From contig CBDCGS010000011.1 of NCBI GenBank assembly GCA_965216915.1, forward strand, positions 248,001 to 312,000: a DNA stretch of 64,000 nt, given 5' to 3'. Made by a program: the position numbers and the translations under genes. Numbering within the stretch: the stretch's first letter is position 1; each line of letters opens with the position of its first letter. This document shows, piece by piece, positions 1-9,261 of the stretch. The notes below the pieces were generated by a model. That model was not told the origin of the DNA, ran no database searches, and saw nothing but the letters and a program-made list of their open reading frames with translations. Origin of the DNA: CBDCGS01 sp965216915 (GTDB lineage Bacteria; Pseudomonadota; Alphaproteobacteria; UBA828).

Positions 1-631
1 CCCACGCGTCGCCGAGCGCGTCGGGGGTGACGGCGGTCAGCGAAAACCCGCTCGGCGGCTTGCCGTGCACGAAGCCGAAGCCCTTCTCGAGCTCCGCCGG
101 AACGAGGCGCCGCAGCGAGATGTCGTTGAGCAGCATGACGAGCACGATATGGCGCGCGGCGTCGGCCGGTGTGACGCCTGCGGGGACGGCGTCAGTGATC
201 ACCGCGGTTTCGGCCTCGAAATCGATGCCCCAGGCCTCCTCCGCGCGGATCGCCTCGCGCGCGCCAAGCAGCGGCTCGGACGCGCCCTGGTACATGAGCG
301 GATCGGTCTCCAGCGTGTCGGGCAGCGTGTCGCCCCGCGCGCGGCGGGCGAGCTCGATGTGGTTGAGATAGCCGCTGCCGTCGAGGAACTGCGCCGCCCG
401 CGGCAGAGGCGCCGTGAGCGCCGCGGCGTCGAGGGGGAACGCGTCGACCGCAGCACCTGCGTGCAGCCGCTCCGAGAGGGCGCGGAGCAGGGGTTCGACG
501 CGCGGCCATTCGTCGAGCGCGGCGCGCAGGGTCGGCGCGATGGCGGCGGCGGAAGTTCCGAGGCTGATCGCGGCATCGACCACGATCAGCGCGCCGTCCG
601 GTCCGCCCTCGCGGAGCGACGCGAGCCTCAT
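1..631 (-). CDS. Fumarylacetoacetate hydrolase family protein, partial (C-terminus beyond window)
   Basis: FAA-hydrolase family enzyme, probably fumarylacetoacetase or a related C-C bond hydrolase ending homogentisate degradation. I read 210 codons from an ATG at 631, in a frame that stays open to the left edge. SGYLNHIELARRARG and the acidic metal-ligand segment DFEAETAVI (about residue 137) match the family. The ATG overlaps the hmgA stop as ATGA, so it is translationally coupled to the homogentisate pathway. The missing C-terminal part would carry the rest of the active site. Family assignment is firm. Strict fumarylacetoacetase identity is inferred from context. Confidence 0.85.
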   Translation of the reverse strand, partial: MRLASLREGGPDGALIVVDAAISLGTSAAAIAPTLRAALDEWPRVEPLLRALSERLHAGAAVDAFPLDAAALTAPLPRAAQFLDGSGYLNHIELARRARGDTLPDTLETDPLMYQGASEPLLGAREAIRAEEAWGIDFEAETAVITDAVPAGVTPADAARHIVLVMLLNDISLRRLVPAELEKGFGFVHGKPPSGFSLTAVTPDALGDAW

Positions 632-1752
632 CCCTCGCTCCAGGATGCCGCGTAGTCGACCCACTCGACCCCGTCGGGCAACGCGGCGACGTCGAGGGCA
701 TCGCGCGTATCCACCATCACGGCGACCTCATCGGTCTCGCGGCGCGTGCCCTTGGCAGCCGCGGCGAAGGCCTTCGGGTGGGGCCCATGGGTGATGCCCG
801 CGGGGTGAAGCGTGAGCCAACCCGCGCCGATGTTGTCGCGCGAGAGGAAGTTGCCATCGTGATAGAAGATCACCTCGTCATAGTCGTCATTGTTGTGGAA
901 GAACGGCAGCTTCAGCGCGCCCGGATCGCTCTCGACCGGACGCGGAGCGAAGGTGCAGACCACGAAGCGCTCGGTCACGAAGGTCGCGTGGACCGATGGC
1001 GGCAGGTGGTAGCGCGCGCTGATTATCGGGCGGATGTCTCGCCAATTGATCCGCAAGGGCATCAGCGTGCCGTGCCAGCCCACCGCATCGAGCGGGTTGT
1101 GGGGATAGTGCGCGGTGCTCACGACACCGAGCCGCTTGATTGCGACCTGCCAGGGCGTCGCGCCCTGCTGGGCCCGAAAGGCCTCGTCGAGCGTCGGCGC
1201 GTCGAGAACCGCGGGATCGAAAAACGCGGTCGGGCCCAAGAGGCCGCGATCGGGCAGGGCGTAGCTATCGTTGACGGCTTCGACGAGGAGAAACGTGGAG
1301 GGCTCCGCGGGCTCGAGCCGCCACATGGTGCCGCGCGGCAGCACGAGATAGTCGCCGTCGCGATAGTCGAGATGGCCATAGTCGCAGTAGAGCGCGCCGG
1401 CGCCCGTGTGCGCGAAGAGCAAGAGGTCTCCGTCGGCATCGCGAACCAGCCGGTCCATCGCGCCATCGAGCCGCCATAGCCCGATCGCGCAATGCGCATT
1501 GGCAAAGAGCGTCGGCGCCTCCCAGGGGCTCCCGTGGCCAGCTTCAAGCCGGGTGCCGTCGAAGGCACGGGGGCGGAGCGGCCCCTCGATGGCGCTCCAC
1601 GATGTCGGCGCATGCCGGTGATGCATGTGCGTCACCGCGCCGTAAAACCCCTCGCGGCCGAGCTCCCGCTCGTAGGTGCCCTCCGGAAGATCCGCATGGG
1701 CTTGACGCGACGCCGTGCCCTCGACGCGAGACAACGGGATTCCTTTCCGCAT
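628..1752 (-). CDS. hmgA: Homogentisate 1,2-dioxygenase
   Basis: Opens the ring of homogentisate to maleylacetoacetate using Fe(II) and O2. The 374-aa product has the HmgA cupin signature: an N-terminal SRQAHADLPEGTYERELG segment and C-terminal metal-site blocks FHNNDDYDEVIFYHDGNF and HPAGITHGPHPKA with the iron-binding His/Glu residues. It is shorter than the usual 430-440 aa enzyme, but begins and ends like the compact bacterial subfamily, so I do not regard it as truncated. Its start shares one base with the hpd stop (TGATG) and its stop overlaps the FAA-hydrolase start, giving an hpd-hmgA-hydrolase operon. Confidence 0.93.
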   Translation of the reverse strand: MRKGIPLSRVEGTASRQAHADLPEGTYERELGREGFYGAVTHMHHRHAPTSWSAIEGPLRPRAFDGTRLEAGHGSPWEAPTLFANAHCAIGLWRLDGAMDRLVRDADGDLLLFAHTGAGALYCDYGHLDYRDGDYLVLPRGTMWRLEPAEPSTFLLVEAVNDSYALPDRGLLGPTAFFDPAVLDAPTLDEAFRAQQGATPWQVAIKRLGVVSTAHYPHNPLDAVGWHGTLMPLRINWRDIRPIISARYHLPPSVHATFVTERFVVCTFAPRPVESDPGALKLPFFHNNDDYDEVIFYHDGNFLSRDNIGAGWLTLHPAGITHGPHPKAFAAAAKGTRRETDEVAVMVDTRDALDVAALPDGVEWVDYAASWSEG

Positions 1753-2804
1753 CAGAGCACCCCTCGCCGCACTTGATCGCGCTCGATCGATTCGAATAGC
1801 GCGCGGAAATTGCCCTCGCCGAAGCCTTCATTGCCTTTGCGCTGGATGATCTCGAAAAAGATCGGCCCGATCACCGTTTCGGTGAAGATTTGCAGCAACA
1901 AGCCCTCATCGGGCGCACCGTCAATCAAAAGACGCAGGTCCCGCAGACGCGGCAAGGGCTCGCCATGGTTGGGGAGCCGCGCATCGACGGCCTCGTAGTA
2001 GGTGTCGGGAACGGTCATGAACGTGACGCCTGCGTCGCGAAGGCCGCCGACCGTCGCGTAGATATCGTCAGTGCCGAGCGCGATGTGCTGAATGCCCTCG
2101 CCGTTGTAGGCCTCGAGGAACTCCTCGATTTGCGACTTATCGTCGGCCGATTCGTTGATGGGTATGCGGATGCGGCCGCAGGGGCTGGTCATGGCGCGGC
2201 TCTTGAGGCCGGTGAGCTGGCCTTCGATGTCGAAATAGCGGATCTCGCGAAAATTGAAGAGACGCTCGTAGAAATCCGCCCAGTCGTCCATTCGGCCGCG
2301 GTTCACATTGTGCGTCAGATGGTCGACATAGGTGAGGCCCACGCCGTCGGCCTCAGGCATCGCTTCGCCGGTGGGCACGAAGTCGATATCGTAGATCGAG
2401 CCGTCGGGGCCATAGCGGTCCACGAGGTAGATCAGGCTGCCGCCGATCCCTTTGATCGCGGGGATGTTGAGCTCCATGGGGCCGATCTGGCTCTGGAAGG
2501 GCCGGGCGCCGCGCTCCAGCGCGTAGGCATAGGCCGCGGCCGCGTCGCGCACGCGAAAGGCCATGGCGCACGCCGATGGCCCGTGCACCCGCGCAAACGC
2601 TTGGGCGAAGCTATCCGCCTCCGCGTTGACGATGAAGTTGACGCTGCCTTGGCGGTAGAGCGTCACGTCCTTCGATCGGTGCTTCGCCACCGCCGCGAAC
2701 CCGAGCTGGCGGAACAGCCGATCGAGATCGCGCGTGTCGGGCGCCGTGTATTCGACGAACTCGAAGCCGTCGGTGCCCACCGGATTATCCCAGAGGTCGC
2801 TCAT
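1752..2804 (-). CDS. hpd: 4-hydroxyphenylpyruvate dioxygenase
   Basis: Converts 4-hydroxyphenylpyruvate to homogentisate and is the first gene of the tyrosine-catabolic operon. The 350-aa protein has two VOC-type halves. The iron ligands are visible in VDHLTHNV, IQHIALGTDD and FFEIIQRKGNEGFGEGNF, and the last block is the typical C-terminal HppD signature closing the active site. It is transcribed divergently from a MarR-family gene across about 125 bp that carries a candidate operator, so aromatic-responsive repression is likely (inference). Confidence 0.95.
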   Translation of the reverse strand: MSDLWDNPVGTDGFEFVEYTAPDTRDLDRLFRQLGFAAVAKHRSKDVTLYRQGSVNFIVNAEADSFAQAFARVHGPSACAMAFRVRDAAAAYAYALERGARPFQSQIGPMELNIPAIKGIGGSLIYLVDRYGPDGSIYDIDFVPTGEAMPEADGVGLTYVDHLTHNVNRGRMDDWADFYERLFNFREIRYFDIEGQLTGLKSRAMTSPCGRIRIPINESADDKSQIEEFLEAYNGEGIQHIALGTDDIYATVGGLRDAGVTFMTVPDTYYEAVDARLPNHGEPLPRLRDLRLLIDGAPDEGLLLQIFTETVIGPIFFEIIQRKGNEGFGEGNFRALFESIERDQVRRGVL

Positions 2805-2893
2805 CGCATCGCTCCTCTAGCCGTTCGGTACCGTGCGAGGACGCAGGCGGCGGTGTGACCGCGATTACTTCCGGCTGCGTCAATCTCACGCAT

Positions 2894-2931
2894 CATGGTT
2901 TACATAGGTAACGAGGTATTAACGAACCATG
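2894..2931. promoter_or_regulatory. Candidate MarR operator between hpd and marR
   Basis: CATGGTT (2894-2900) and AACCATG (2925-2931) form a perfect 7-bp inverted repeat, with further TA-rich near-repeats (AGGTAAC, GGTATTAAC) between them. The right arm covers the marR ATG. Autoregulation of marR and control of hpd would fit. This is inferred from symmetry and position only. Confidence 0.4.
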
Positions 2932-3471
2932 ACGACGCCAATCGCGATCAGTTCGCCCACCAACGGCAACGCCGATGGAACCCGTGCGATGGCGCCGCGA
3001 TTCGTCTCTCATCGCCTCGCGAGGATAACCAATGTCGCCAATCGGGGCCTCACCCGATTGATCAGCGGTCAATTCGGCCTGACGCTCTCGGAGTGGCGGG
3101 TCATGGCCGCGATCGGCGACAAGAGCGGCATCTCGGCGAACGCGGTTTGCCGGGCAACCGCGATGGACAAGGTGCGGGTCAGCCGTGCCGTCTCCGGCTT
3201 GCTCGACCAGGGATATCTGCGGCGCGATACCGATGCGGCGGACCGTCGGCGCTCGAAGCTCTATCTCAGCGCCGCCGGCGAGCGTGCCCATGACACGATT
3301 CTGCCGCTCGCCGAGCGCTACGATCGGATGATGCTCGAACCGCTGTCGGGCGAGGAAGAGCGGCTGCTGAACGCGCTGTTCGAAAAGCTCGAGAGCGGCT
3401 TGGCCGACATCGCCGCGCGCGGCTTCCAACTCCCCGAGGCGAGCGCAGAAGGCGAACCGTCGCGTCGCTAG
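2929..3471 (+). CDS. MarR-family transcriptional regulator
   Basis: 180-aa winged-helix regulator. LTLSEWRVMAAIGDKSGIS and ATAMDKVRVSRAVSGLLDQG form the helix-turn-helix, followed by the wing DAADRRRSKLYLSAAGE, all typical of MarR. The start ATG at 2929 has a GAGG 12 nt upstream and lies inside an inverted repeat. Being divergent from hpd-hmgA, its likely role is to control that operon in response to a tyrosine-pathway intermediate. The ligand is not deducible from sequence. Confidence 0.88.
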   Translation: MTTPIAISSPTNGNADGTRAMAPRFVSHRLARITNVANRGLTRLISGQFGLTLSEWRVMAAIGDKSGISANAVCRATAMDKVRVSRAVSGLLDQGYLRRDTDAADRRRSKLYLSAAGERAHDTILPLAERYDRMMLEPLSGEEERLLNALFEKLESGLADIAARGFQLPEASAEGEPSRR

Positions 3472-3504
3472 CCCGGCGTACCATCGCGACACGCCGTGCC
3501 GGCC

Positions 3505-4536
3505 CTAAGGCCGCATGATCATGCGGCCAAAGAAATTGCGGCTTTCCATCACCGCGTGCGCCTCCGAAGCCTCGCTCAAGTGAAACGCCTTGTGGATCAC
3601 CGGCGTAAGCTTGCCGGCCGCCATCAGATCGAGCACGTGCGCGACCTGGGCGCGGGTCGAGCGCCCACAGCCGTGCACGCTGATGTGCTTGCGGAAGAAC
3701 TCGATGAAATCGACCTCCACCTGTTCGCCGCCATGGGCGCCGATCGTCGCCATGCGCCCTCCGGCGGCGAGCGCGTCGATCGACTGAATGAGAATATCCC
3801 CGCCCGTCATTTCGAGGGCGACGTCCACGCCGCAGCCGTCTGTGAGCCGCCGGGCCTCGTCGCCGATCCGGCGCTCCGTGTAGTTGATGCCCGCATCGGC
3901 CCCGAGCCCGCGCGCCTTCTCGAGCTTGTCATCGCTGCCCGCGGCGGCGATCACATGAGCGCCGGCGAGCTTGGCGATTTGGACCGCGGCCGAGCCCACG
4001 CCGCCGCCGGCCGCGGTGATCAGCACCGAATCGCCGGCTTGTAGACGCGCAACCTCGATCAACGCCTCCCACGCGGTGGCGAACGGGATCTGTCCCGCCA
4101 CGGCGTCGTCGTAGGAAAGGCCGTCCGGGATGCGCACCACGTGGTTCTGGCCGACCTTGACGTACTCGCCATAGCCGCCCCACACCGTCACACCCAGAAT
4201 GTCGGCGTTGGGACAGATGTTCTCGGCGCCCGAGATGCAGGCACGGCAAGTGCCGCAGCTCAGCATGAAATGCGGCGCCACCCGATCGCCCGTCTTGTAC
4301 TGGCTGACGCCGGGCCCGACCTCGACGATCTCACCGACGGCATCGACCCCCATGACGTGCGGCATCGCGCTCTCGACGCCGAACAGGCCCTTGCGGAGAT
4401 CGGTGTCGCAATGGTTGACCCCACTCGCGTGTACCTTGATCACGAGCTCGCCGAACCCCGCGGTCGGTGTTTGCACGTCCTGGTAGGACAGCGTGTCGAA
4501 CGCCTCGCCATAGCCATTGATCACGGCCGCTTTCAT
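3505..4536 (-). CDS. Zinc-containing alcohol dehydrogenase (MDR superfamily)
   Basis: 343-aa NAD(P)-dependent dehydrogenase/reductase. The N-terminal GroES-like domain carries catalytic-zinc residues (GVNHCDTD, PHVMGVDAVGEI) and the structural zinc loop CGTCRACISGAENIC with four cysteines. The Rossmann domain has AAGGGVGSAAVQIAKLAGA. AGGAG lies 8 nt before the ATG, and the start overlaps the upstream deacetylase stop as ATGA. Substrate unknown. Confidence 0.87.
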   Translation of the reverse strand: MKAAVINGYGEAFDTLSYQDVQTPTAGFGELVIKVHASGVNHCDTDLRKGLFGVESAMPHVMGVDAVGEIVEVGPGVSQYKTGDRVAPHFMLSCGTCRACISGAENICPNADILGVTVWGGYGEYVKVGQNHVVRIPDGLSYDDAVAGQIPFATAWEALIEVARLQAGDSVLITAAGGGVGSAAVQIAKLAGAHVIAAAGSDDKLEKARGLGADAGINYTERRIGDEARRLTDGCGVDVALEMTGGDILIQSIDALAAGGRMATIGAHGGEQVEVDFIEFFRKHISVHGCGRSTRAQVAHVLDLMAAGKLTPVIHKAFHLSEASEAHAVMESRNFFGRMIMRP

Positions 4537-5468
4537 GGCTCATCTCCTGCATTGCCGATGCCGTTCGCGAATGCCGCCGCCGCCGCGCGATGGACCGTGC
4601 TGTGACGGCGCGCGAGGCAATCGACATCCTCCGCGTACCCACCGCCGACCACACAGGCGAGCGGAAGGCCCGCGTCGCGACACGTCTCGATCACGAACCG
4701 GTCGCGGGCCGCGAGTCCGGCGTCGGTGAGCGCGAGCCGCCCGAGCTTGTCCTCCGCGTGAGGGTCAACGCCGGCATTGTAGAACACGATATCGGGACGA
4801 TGCCGCGCGATGATCGCGGGCAAATGGGTCTCGACGATCGAGAGGTACACGGCATCGCCCGTTCCAGGCGGCACGCCGATGTCGAGATCGCTGGCTTGCT
4901 TCTGATGCGGATAGTTCGCCTCGCAGTGCAGCGAGAACGTAAAGACGGCAGGCTCGCCCTCGAAGATCGCCGCCGTGCCGTCGCCCTGATGCACATCGAG
5001 ATCGAACACCAGCGGGCGCCGAATCGCGCCTTCCGCCTGCAACACGCGGATCGCGACGGCGACGTCGTTGAACACGCAAAACCCGGCGCCATAGTCGGGG
5101 AACGCATGATGGCTGCCGCCGGCGGTGTTGCATGCAAGCCCGCCGGCGAGCGCATGGCGCGCCGCGAGCACGGTGCCGCCGACCGCAGCCCGGCTGCGGC
5201 GCACGAGTGCCGCCGACAGCGGCAGGCCGAGGCGTCGCTGCGCCCGCGCATCGAGCGCCAGATCGATCACCGCGGCGACGTAGTCGGAGGCGTGAGCACG
5301 CTCCAGCCACGCGCGCCGCGCGGGCTCCGGGTGGATCAGATCATCCGACGTGATCACGCCATCCTCGAGCAGCACCTCCTTGATGCGCCCGAACTTGCCC
5401 ATCGGGAAGCGATGCCCGGGTGGAAGGGGCACCGTGTAATCCGGGTGGAAAGCGACAGGAACACCCAT
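4533..5468 (-). CDS. Histone deacetylase-family amidohydrolase
   Basis: 311-aa zinc deacetylase of the HDAC/acetylpolyamine amidohydrolase fold. Visible motifs are SHHAFPDYGAGFCVFNDVA (catalytic His pair), FDLDVHQGDGTA (metal ligands) and NAGVDPHAED (third ligand). I start at ATG 5468 (MGVPVAFHPDY), where homology begins. An in-frame upstream ATG would run into the arsC-like gene. In bacteria such proteins deacetylate small amines or acetyl-lysine, and which applies here is unknown. It sits 16 nt after the ArsC-like gene and overlaps the downstream dehydrogenase. Confidence 0.9.
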   Translation of the reverse strand: MGVPVAFHPDYTVPLPPGHRFPMGKFGRIKEVLLEDGVITSDDLIHPEPARRAWLERAHASDYVAAVIDLALDARAQRRLGLPLSAALVRRSRAAVGGTVLAARHALAGGLACNTAGGSHHAFPDYGAGFCVFNDVAVAIRVLQAEGAIRRPLVFDLDVHQGDGTAAIFEGEPAVFTFSLHCEANYPHQKQASDLDIGVPPGTGDAVYLSIVETHLPAIIARHRPDIVFYNAGVDPHAEDKLGRLALTDAGLAARDRFVIETCRDAGLPLACVVGGGYAEDVDCLARRHSTVHRAAAAAFANGIGNAGDEP

Positions 5469-5484
5469 GGCGGGCTGCGCGCCT

Positions 5485-5832
5485 TCAGATGATGGCGAGC
5501 ACGTTCTCGGGCGGTCGCCCCAGCGCCGCCTTGGCACCGTTGACCACGATCGGCCGCTCGATCAGAATCGGGTGCGTGACCATGGCCTCGATCAGCTGGC
5601 TCCGGCTCAAGGCCTCGTCTCCAAGGCCCGCCTCCTTGTAGGCTGCCTCTTTCGTCCGCATCAGAGCGCGCGGTTCCATGGCGAGCTTGTCCAAAATGTC
5701 GCCAAGCGTCTTCGAAGACGGTGGCGCCTTAAGGTATTCAACGATTTCGGGCTCAATTCCCTTGTCGCGCAATAGCTGAAGCGTCTGACGCGATTTAGAA
5801 CAGCGCGGATTGTGGTAGATAGTCACCGCCAT
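5485..5832 (-). CDS. arsC: ArsC/Spx-family arsenate reductase-like protein
   Basis: 115-aa thioredoxin-fold protein. HNPRCSKSR holds the single catalytic cysteine, and the three arsenate-reductase arginines are visible in LMRTKE, IERPIVV and LGRPPE. This favours a glutaredoxin-dependent arsenate reductase over YffB/Spx-like relatives. A GGGAG about 8 nt upstream supports ATG 5832. That ATG and the nearest plus-strand ATG (5831) share the palindrome CCATGG. No arsB or acr3 is adjacent; a separate arsR-arsI pair lies at 29.8-30.6 kb. Confidence 0.85.
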   Translation of the reverse strand: MAVTIYHNPRCSKSRQTLQLLRDKGIEPEIVEYLKAPPSSKTLGDILDKLAMEPRALMRTKEAAYKEAGLGDEALSRSQLIEAMVTHPILIERPIVVNGAKAALGRPPENVLAII

Positions 5833-5845
5833 GGAACATCTCCCG

Positions 5846-8335
5846 ATGTCTGAACGAGCGCGCGGAATCTGGCATGCCGCGCAAGCCTGTGTCCAGCGGG
5901 CGGGCGGCGCTCTCGCATGCCTCGCGCTCGTCGCCATGCTCGGTGCCGCGGCGGCCCAAGCGGCGGAACCCGAGACGACGTCGGAAGATGGCGCGACCGA
6001 GGCCACGTCGGAAGGCGGCGCCCCCGAGGCCACCGTCGCGACCGAGCTGGAGCGTCTTGTCGAAACCATCGAAACCCCCGAGAGCCGCGAGCGTTTGCTC
6101 TCCGAGCTGCGCGCGCTCCTCGCGGCGAGCAAGACGGACGAGGCGGAAGAAGAACCGGAGGGCGCCTCGGCTCTGCAGGGGATCTCGGACGGGCTCGCGC
6201 TGGTCGGCGATCAGTTGGTCACGCTCGCGCGCGAGATCGCGGACATCCCCGATGTCGCCGATTGGCTTGGCGGCCAATGGGATGAAGCAGGCGGCCGATC
6301 CGCGTGGCTCACCAGCCTCTGGAAGATCGCCGCGGTCATCGGCAGCGCCATTGTTGTCGCCTTGGTCGCGTTCTACCTGCTCCGCCGGCCGCGGCGCCGT
6401 GTCGAGGCCGTGCAGGCGCCAAAGCGCTGGCTCAGACCCCTTCTGCTCGCCGCCTACAACCTTTTGCGCTTCGGCCCACATCTCATTTTCGTCGGCGTCG
6501 GTTATGGCATCATCACGGTAATCGATCCGAGCGAAACCGCGCGCCTGATCACGCTCGCGTTCATCAACGCCCACCTCATCGCGAGCGCCGTGAGGATCGC
6601 CGCCAACATGGCATTCGCGCCGCACACGCCGCAGCTTCGGCTGAACAAGATCACCGACGTGACCGCGATGTATTGCGTCATTTGGTGGCGCCGGCTGGTC
6701 AACATCACGGTCTATGGCTATTTCGCGTGTCAGGCCATTCTCCTGCTCGGCCTCCCGGAGAGCGGCTACAGCGCGCTCGTGCGCATCTTGGGCATCGTCG
6801 TCGTCGGCCTCCTGATCGCGCTCATCCTGCAGAACCGGATCTCATTTGCGAAATGGATGCGCGAGACCGCGCAGGAGGGGCGCAGCCGCCTGCACTTGCG
6901 GGTGTTCGCGATCCTCGGACGCGCGGCCGATTTTTGGCACATCCCCGCGATCATCTACGTCGTCGCGGGCGGGATGCTCGCGGCCGCCGAAGGGATCGAG
7001 GGGTTCCTTTTCCTCGTGAAAAGCACGGCAGCAACGGCCGCCATCGCCTGGATCGCAGGATTGGTCAGTGGCGGCCTGCGCCACCTGTTCGAGCGCGGCT
7101 TCCGCCTGCGGGCGGAGACCCAGGAGCGCTATCCGGGCCTTCAGGCACGCGTGAACCGCTACCTCCCGCTAGTGCGCCGCATTCTCCAGGGCATCGTCTT
7201 CGTCATTGCGGTCATCTTGATCTTCGAGGCCTGGGAGGCCGACGCGTTCGGCTGGCTCGCGTCCGACACCGGGCAGGATGTGATCGGGACCATTGCCTCG
7301 ATCCTCGCAATCGTCGTGATCGCGCTGCTCGTGCTCGAAATCGTCACGACCCTGATCGACCGTTACCTCACGACCGCCGACGCCGACGGCCATCTCGTCG
7401 AGCGCAGCCAACGCGCTCGGACCCTGCTGCCCCTCGCACGCAATGCGTTGCGCGTCATCGTGGGGATCATCGCGGCGCTGATGGTGCTATCCGAGATCGG
7501 CATCGACATCGCACCCGTGCTTGCCGGTGTCGGCGTCGTGGGCCTCGCGATCGGGTTCGGCGCGCAGACCCTGGTGAAGGACATCATCACCGGGCTCTTC
7601 ATCCTGCTCGAGGACAGTGTCGCCGTCGGCGACGTGGTGAATGCGGGCGGCCTGTCGGGGGTGGTCGAGGTCGTGACCATCCGCACGATCCGGCTCCGCG
7701 ATCTCAGCGGCAACGTGCACACCATCCCGTTCAGCGCGGTCGACACCGTCACGAACATGACGAAGGACTTCTCCTACTACCTGATCGAGGCGGGCGTCGC
7801 GTATCGCGAGGACTACGAAGAGGTTGTCGCGGTCATGCGGCAGGTCGGCGAGGAGCTGCAGGACGACCCCGATTACGGGCCGAACATGCTGGAGCCGCTC
7901 GAAATCATGGGACTTCACTCCTTTGCCGACTCGGCGGTCGTGATCCGTGCGCGGATCAAAACCATCCCGTCGAAGCAGTGGGCGACGGGCCGCGAATACA
8001 ACCGGCGCATGAAGGCCGCCTTCGACGCGCACGGCATCGAGATCCCCTTCCCGCACAGCACGATCTACTTCGGCGAGGACAAGCAGGGTCGCGCGCCCGT
8101 CGCGCACCTCCTCCTGGATCAACAACGCCTCGTCGAAGCGGCGGAGGGCGTCGAGGAGACGCCGGAGAAAGATGTCGAGAAGGCTCCGGAGATCGAGAAG
8201 ACGCCGGAGAAAGAGGCGTCGCCCACGGTTGAGCGCCCCGCCGCGCCGGCGCCATCGGCCGAAACGCCCAAACGGTCCGATCGCCGGCCAAAGGCCGCCG
8301 GTGACAGCGATAGCGGGGAAGCCCCGGATATGTAG
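5846..8335 (+). CDS. Large MscS-family mechanosensitive channel
   Basis: About 829 aa. A signal peptide (AAAAQA cleavage region) precedes an Ala/Glu-rich periplasmic stretch and roughly ten hydrophobic segments. The pore helix is GVGVVGLAIGFGAQTLVKD (about residues 555-575), followed by the MscS beta domain (VTIRTIRLRDLSGNVHTIPF) and a Glu/Lys/Pro-rich tail with EKTPEKE-type repeats. This resembles YbiO-type channels, which release solutes on hypo-osmotic shock. I prefer ATG 5846 over 5831 because 5831 overlaps the divergent arsC start. Neither has a good ribosome-binding site. Confidence 0.88.
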   Translation: MSERARGIWHAAQACVQRAGGALACLALVAMLGAAAAQAAEPETTSEDGATEATSEGGAPEATVATELERLVETIETPESRERLLSELRALLAASKTDEAEEEPEGASALQGISDGLALVGDQLVTLAREIADIPDVADWLGGQWDEAGGRSAWLTSLWKIAAVIGSAIVVALVAFYLLRRPRRRVEAVQAPKRWLRPLLLAAYNLLRFGPHLIFVGVGYGIITVIDPSETARLITLAFINAHLIASAVRIAANMAFAPHTPQLRLNKITDVTAMYCVIWWRRLVNITVYGYFACQAILLLGLPESGYSALVRILGIVVVGLLIALILQNRISFAKWMRETAQEGRSRLHLRVFAILGRAADFWHIPAIIYVVAGGMLAAAEGIEGFLFLVKSTAATAAIAWIAGLVSGGLRHLFERGFRLRAETQERYPGLQARVNRYLPLVRRILQGIVFVIAVILIFEAWEADAFGWLASDTGQDVIGTIASILAIVVIALLVLEIVTTLIDRYLTTADADGHLVERSQRARTLLPLARNALRVIVGIIAALMVLSEIGIDIAPVLAGVGVVGLAIGFGAQTLVKDIITGLFILLEDSVAVGDVVNAGGLSGVVEVVTIRTIRLRDLSGNVHTIPFSAVDTVTNMTKDFSYYLIEAGVAYREDYEEVVAVMRQVGEELQDDPDYGPNMLEPLEIMGLHSFADSAVVIRARIKTIPSKQWATGREYNRRMKAAFDAHGIEIPFPHSTIYFGEDKQGRAPVAHLLLDQQRLVEAAEGVEETPEKDVEKAPEIEKTPEKEASPTVERPAAPAPSAETPKRSDRRPKAAGDSDSGEAPDM

Positions 8336-8386
8336 CGACCGGCGACGTCCGGACGCTTGGCACCCAGAATCTGAACGGAGCACGCG

Positions 8387-9175
8387 ATGCAAAAGGCTCG
8401 CCCGATGGGGCCCGTCAATTGGGTCGGATTGAGCACGCTCTACACGAAGGAAGTGCGGCGGTTCACGAAGGTTTCGCTCCAGACCATCGTCGCCCCGACG
8501 CTCACGAGCCTGCTGTTTCTCGCGGTGTTCGCGCTGGCGCTCGGGCGGGCGGTCAGCGAGGTCGGCGGCGTCCCGTTTCTCCAGTTCATGGCGCCCGGGC
8601 TGATCATCATGGCGATCGTGCAGAACAGCTTCGCCAACACCTCCTCGTCGCTGATGATCTCGAAGGTTCAGGGCAACATCGTCGACATCCTGATGCCGCC
8701 GCTGACGCCAACCGAGCTCCTTGTCGGCGTCGCGGCCGGCGGCGTGTCCCGCGGGCTCGCGGTCGGTCTCGTGCTGTCGCTCGCGATGCTGGCCTTCGTG
8801 CCGCTCTCCGTGCATGACCTCGGCATGATCATCTTCCACGCCGTCGGCGCCTCGCTCCTGCTCTCGCTGCTCGGGATCGCGACCGCGATCTGGGCCGAGA
8901 AGTTCGACCAGCTTGCCGCCATGACCAATTTCGTGGTGACCCCGCTCGCCTTCCTCTCGGGCACCTTCTATTCCATCGAGCGCCTGCCGGAGGCCCTGCG
9001 CGTTGCAAGCCAATTCAACCCGTTCTTCTATCTGATCGACGGCTTCCGCTACGGTTTCATCGGCCATGCGGATGGCTCGCTCGCGGTCGGCGCCGGCGTC
9101 GTGATCGGCGCGAATGCGGCACTTTGGCTGCTGTGTCATCGCATCCTCTCGAGCGGCTATCGCCTCAAGGCGTAG
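8387..9175 (+). CDS. ABC-2 type transporter permease
   Basis: 262-aa integral membrane protein with about six hydrophobic segments. FMAPGLIIMAIVQNSFANTSSSL and the C-terminal FNPFFYLIDGFRYGFIG are typical of the ABC-2 permeases exporting drugs or polysaccharides. CGGAG precedes the ATG. No ATPase gene is adjacent, so its partner must lie elsewhere. It is about 90 bp upstream of argD on the same strand. Substrate unknown. Confidence 0.85.
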   Translation: MQKARPMGPVNWVGLSTLYTKEVRRFTKVSLQTIVAPTLTSLLFLAVFALALGRAVSEVGGVPFLQFMAPGLIIMAIVQNSFANTSSSLMISKVQGNIVDILMPPLTPTELLVGVAAGGVSRGLAVGLVLSLAMLAFVPLSVHDLGMIIFHAVGASLLLSLLGIATAIWAEKFDQLAAMTNFVVTPLAFLSGTFYSIERLPEALRVASQFNPFFYLIDGFRYGFIGHADGSLAVGAGVVIGANAALWLLCHRILSSGYRLKA

Positions 9176-9261
9176 CCGTCCCTGCGTTGACTCCGACGCG
9201 CCCCGATCGGATAGTCGGCCGATCCGCGCGCGAAGCGATCACACACCAGGAGGAAGCTGCG

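Noticed and set aside
628..1752. hmgA as a truncated pseudogene
   Set aside because: It is about 60 residues shorter than classical enzymes, but both ends and all metal-site motifs are intact and it is translationally coupled on both sides.
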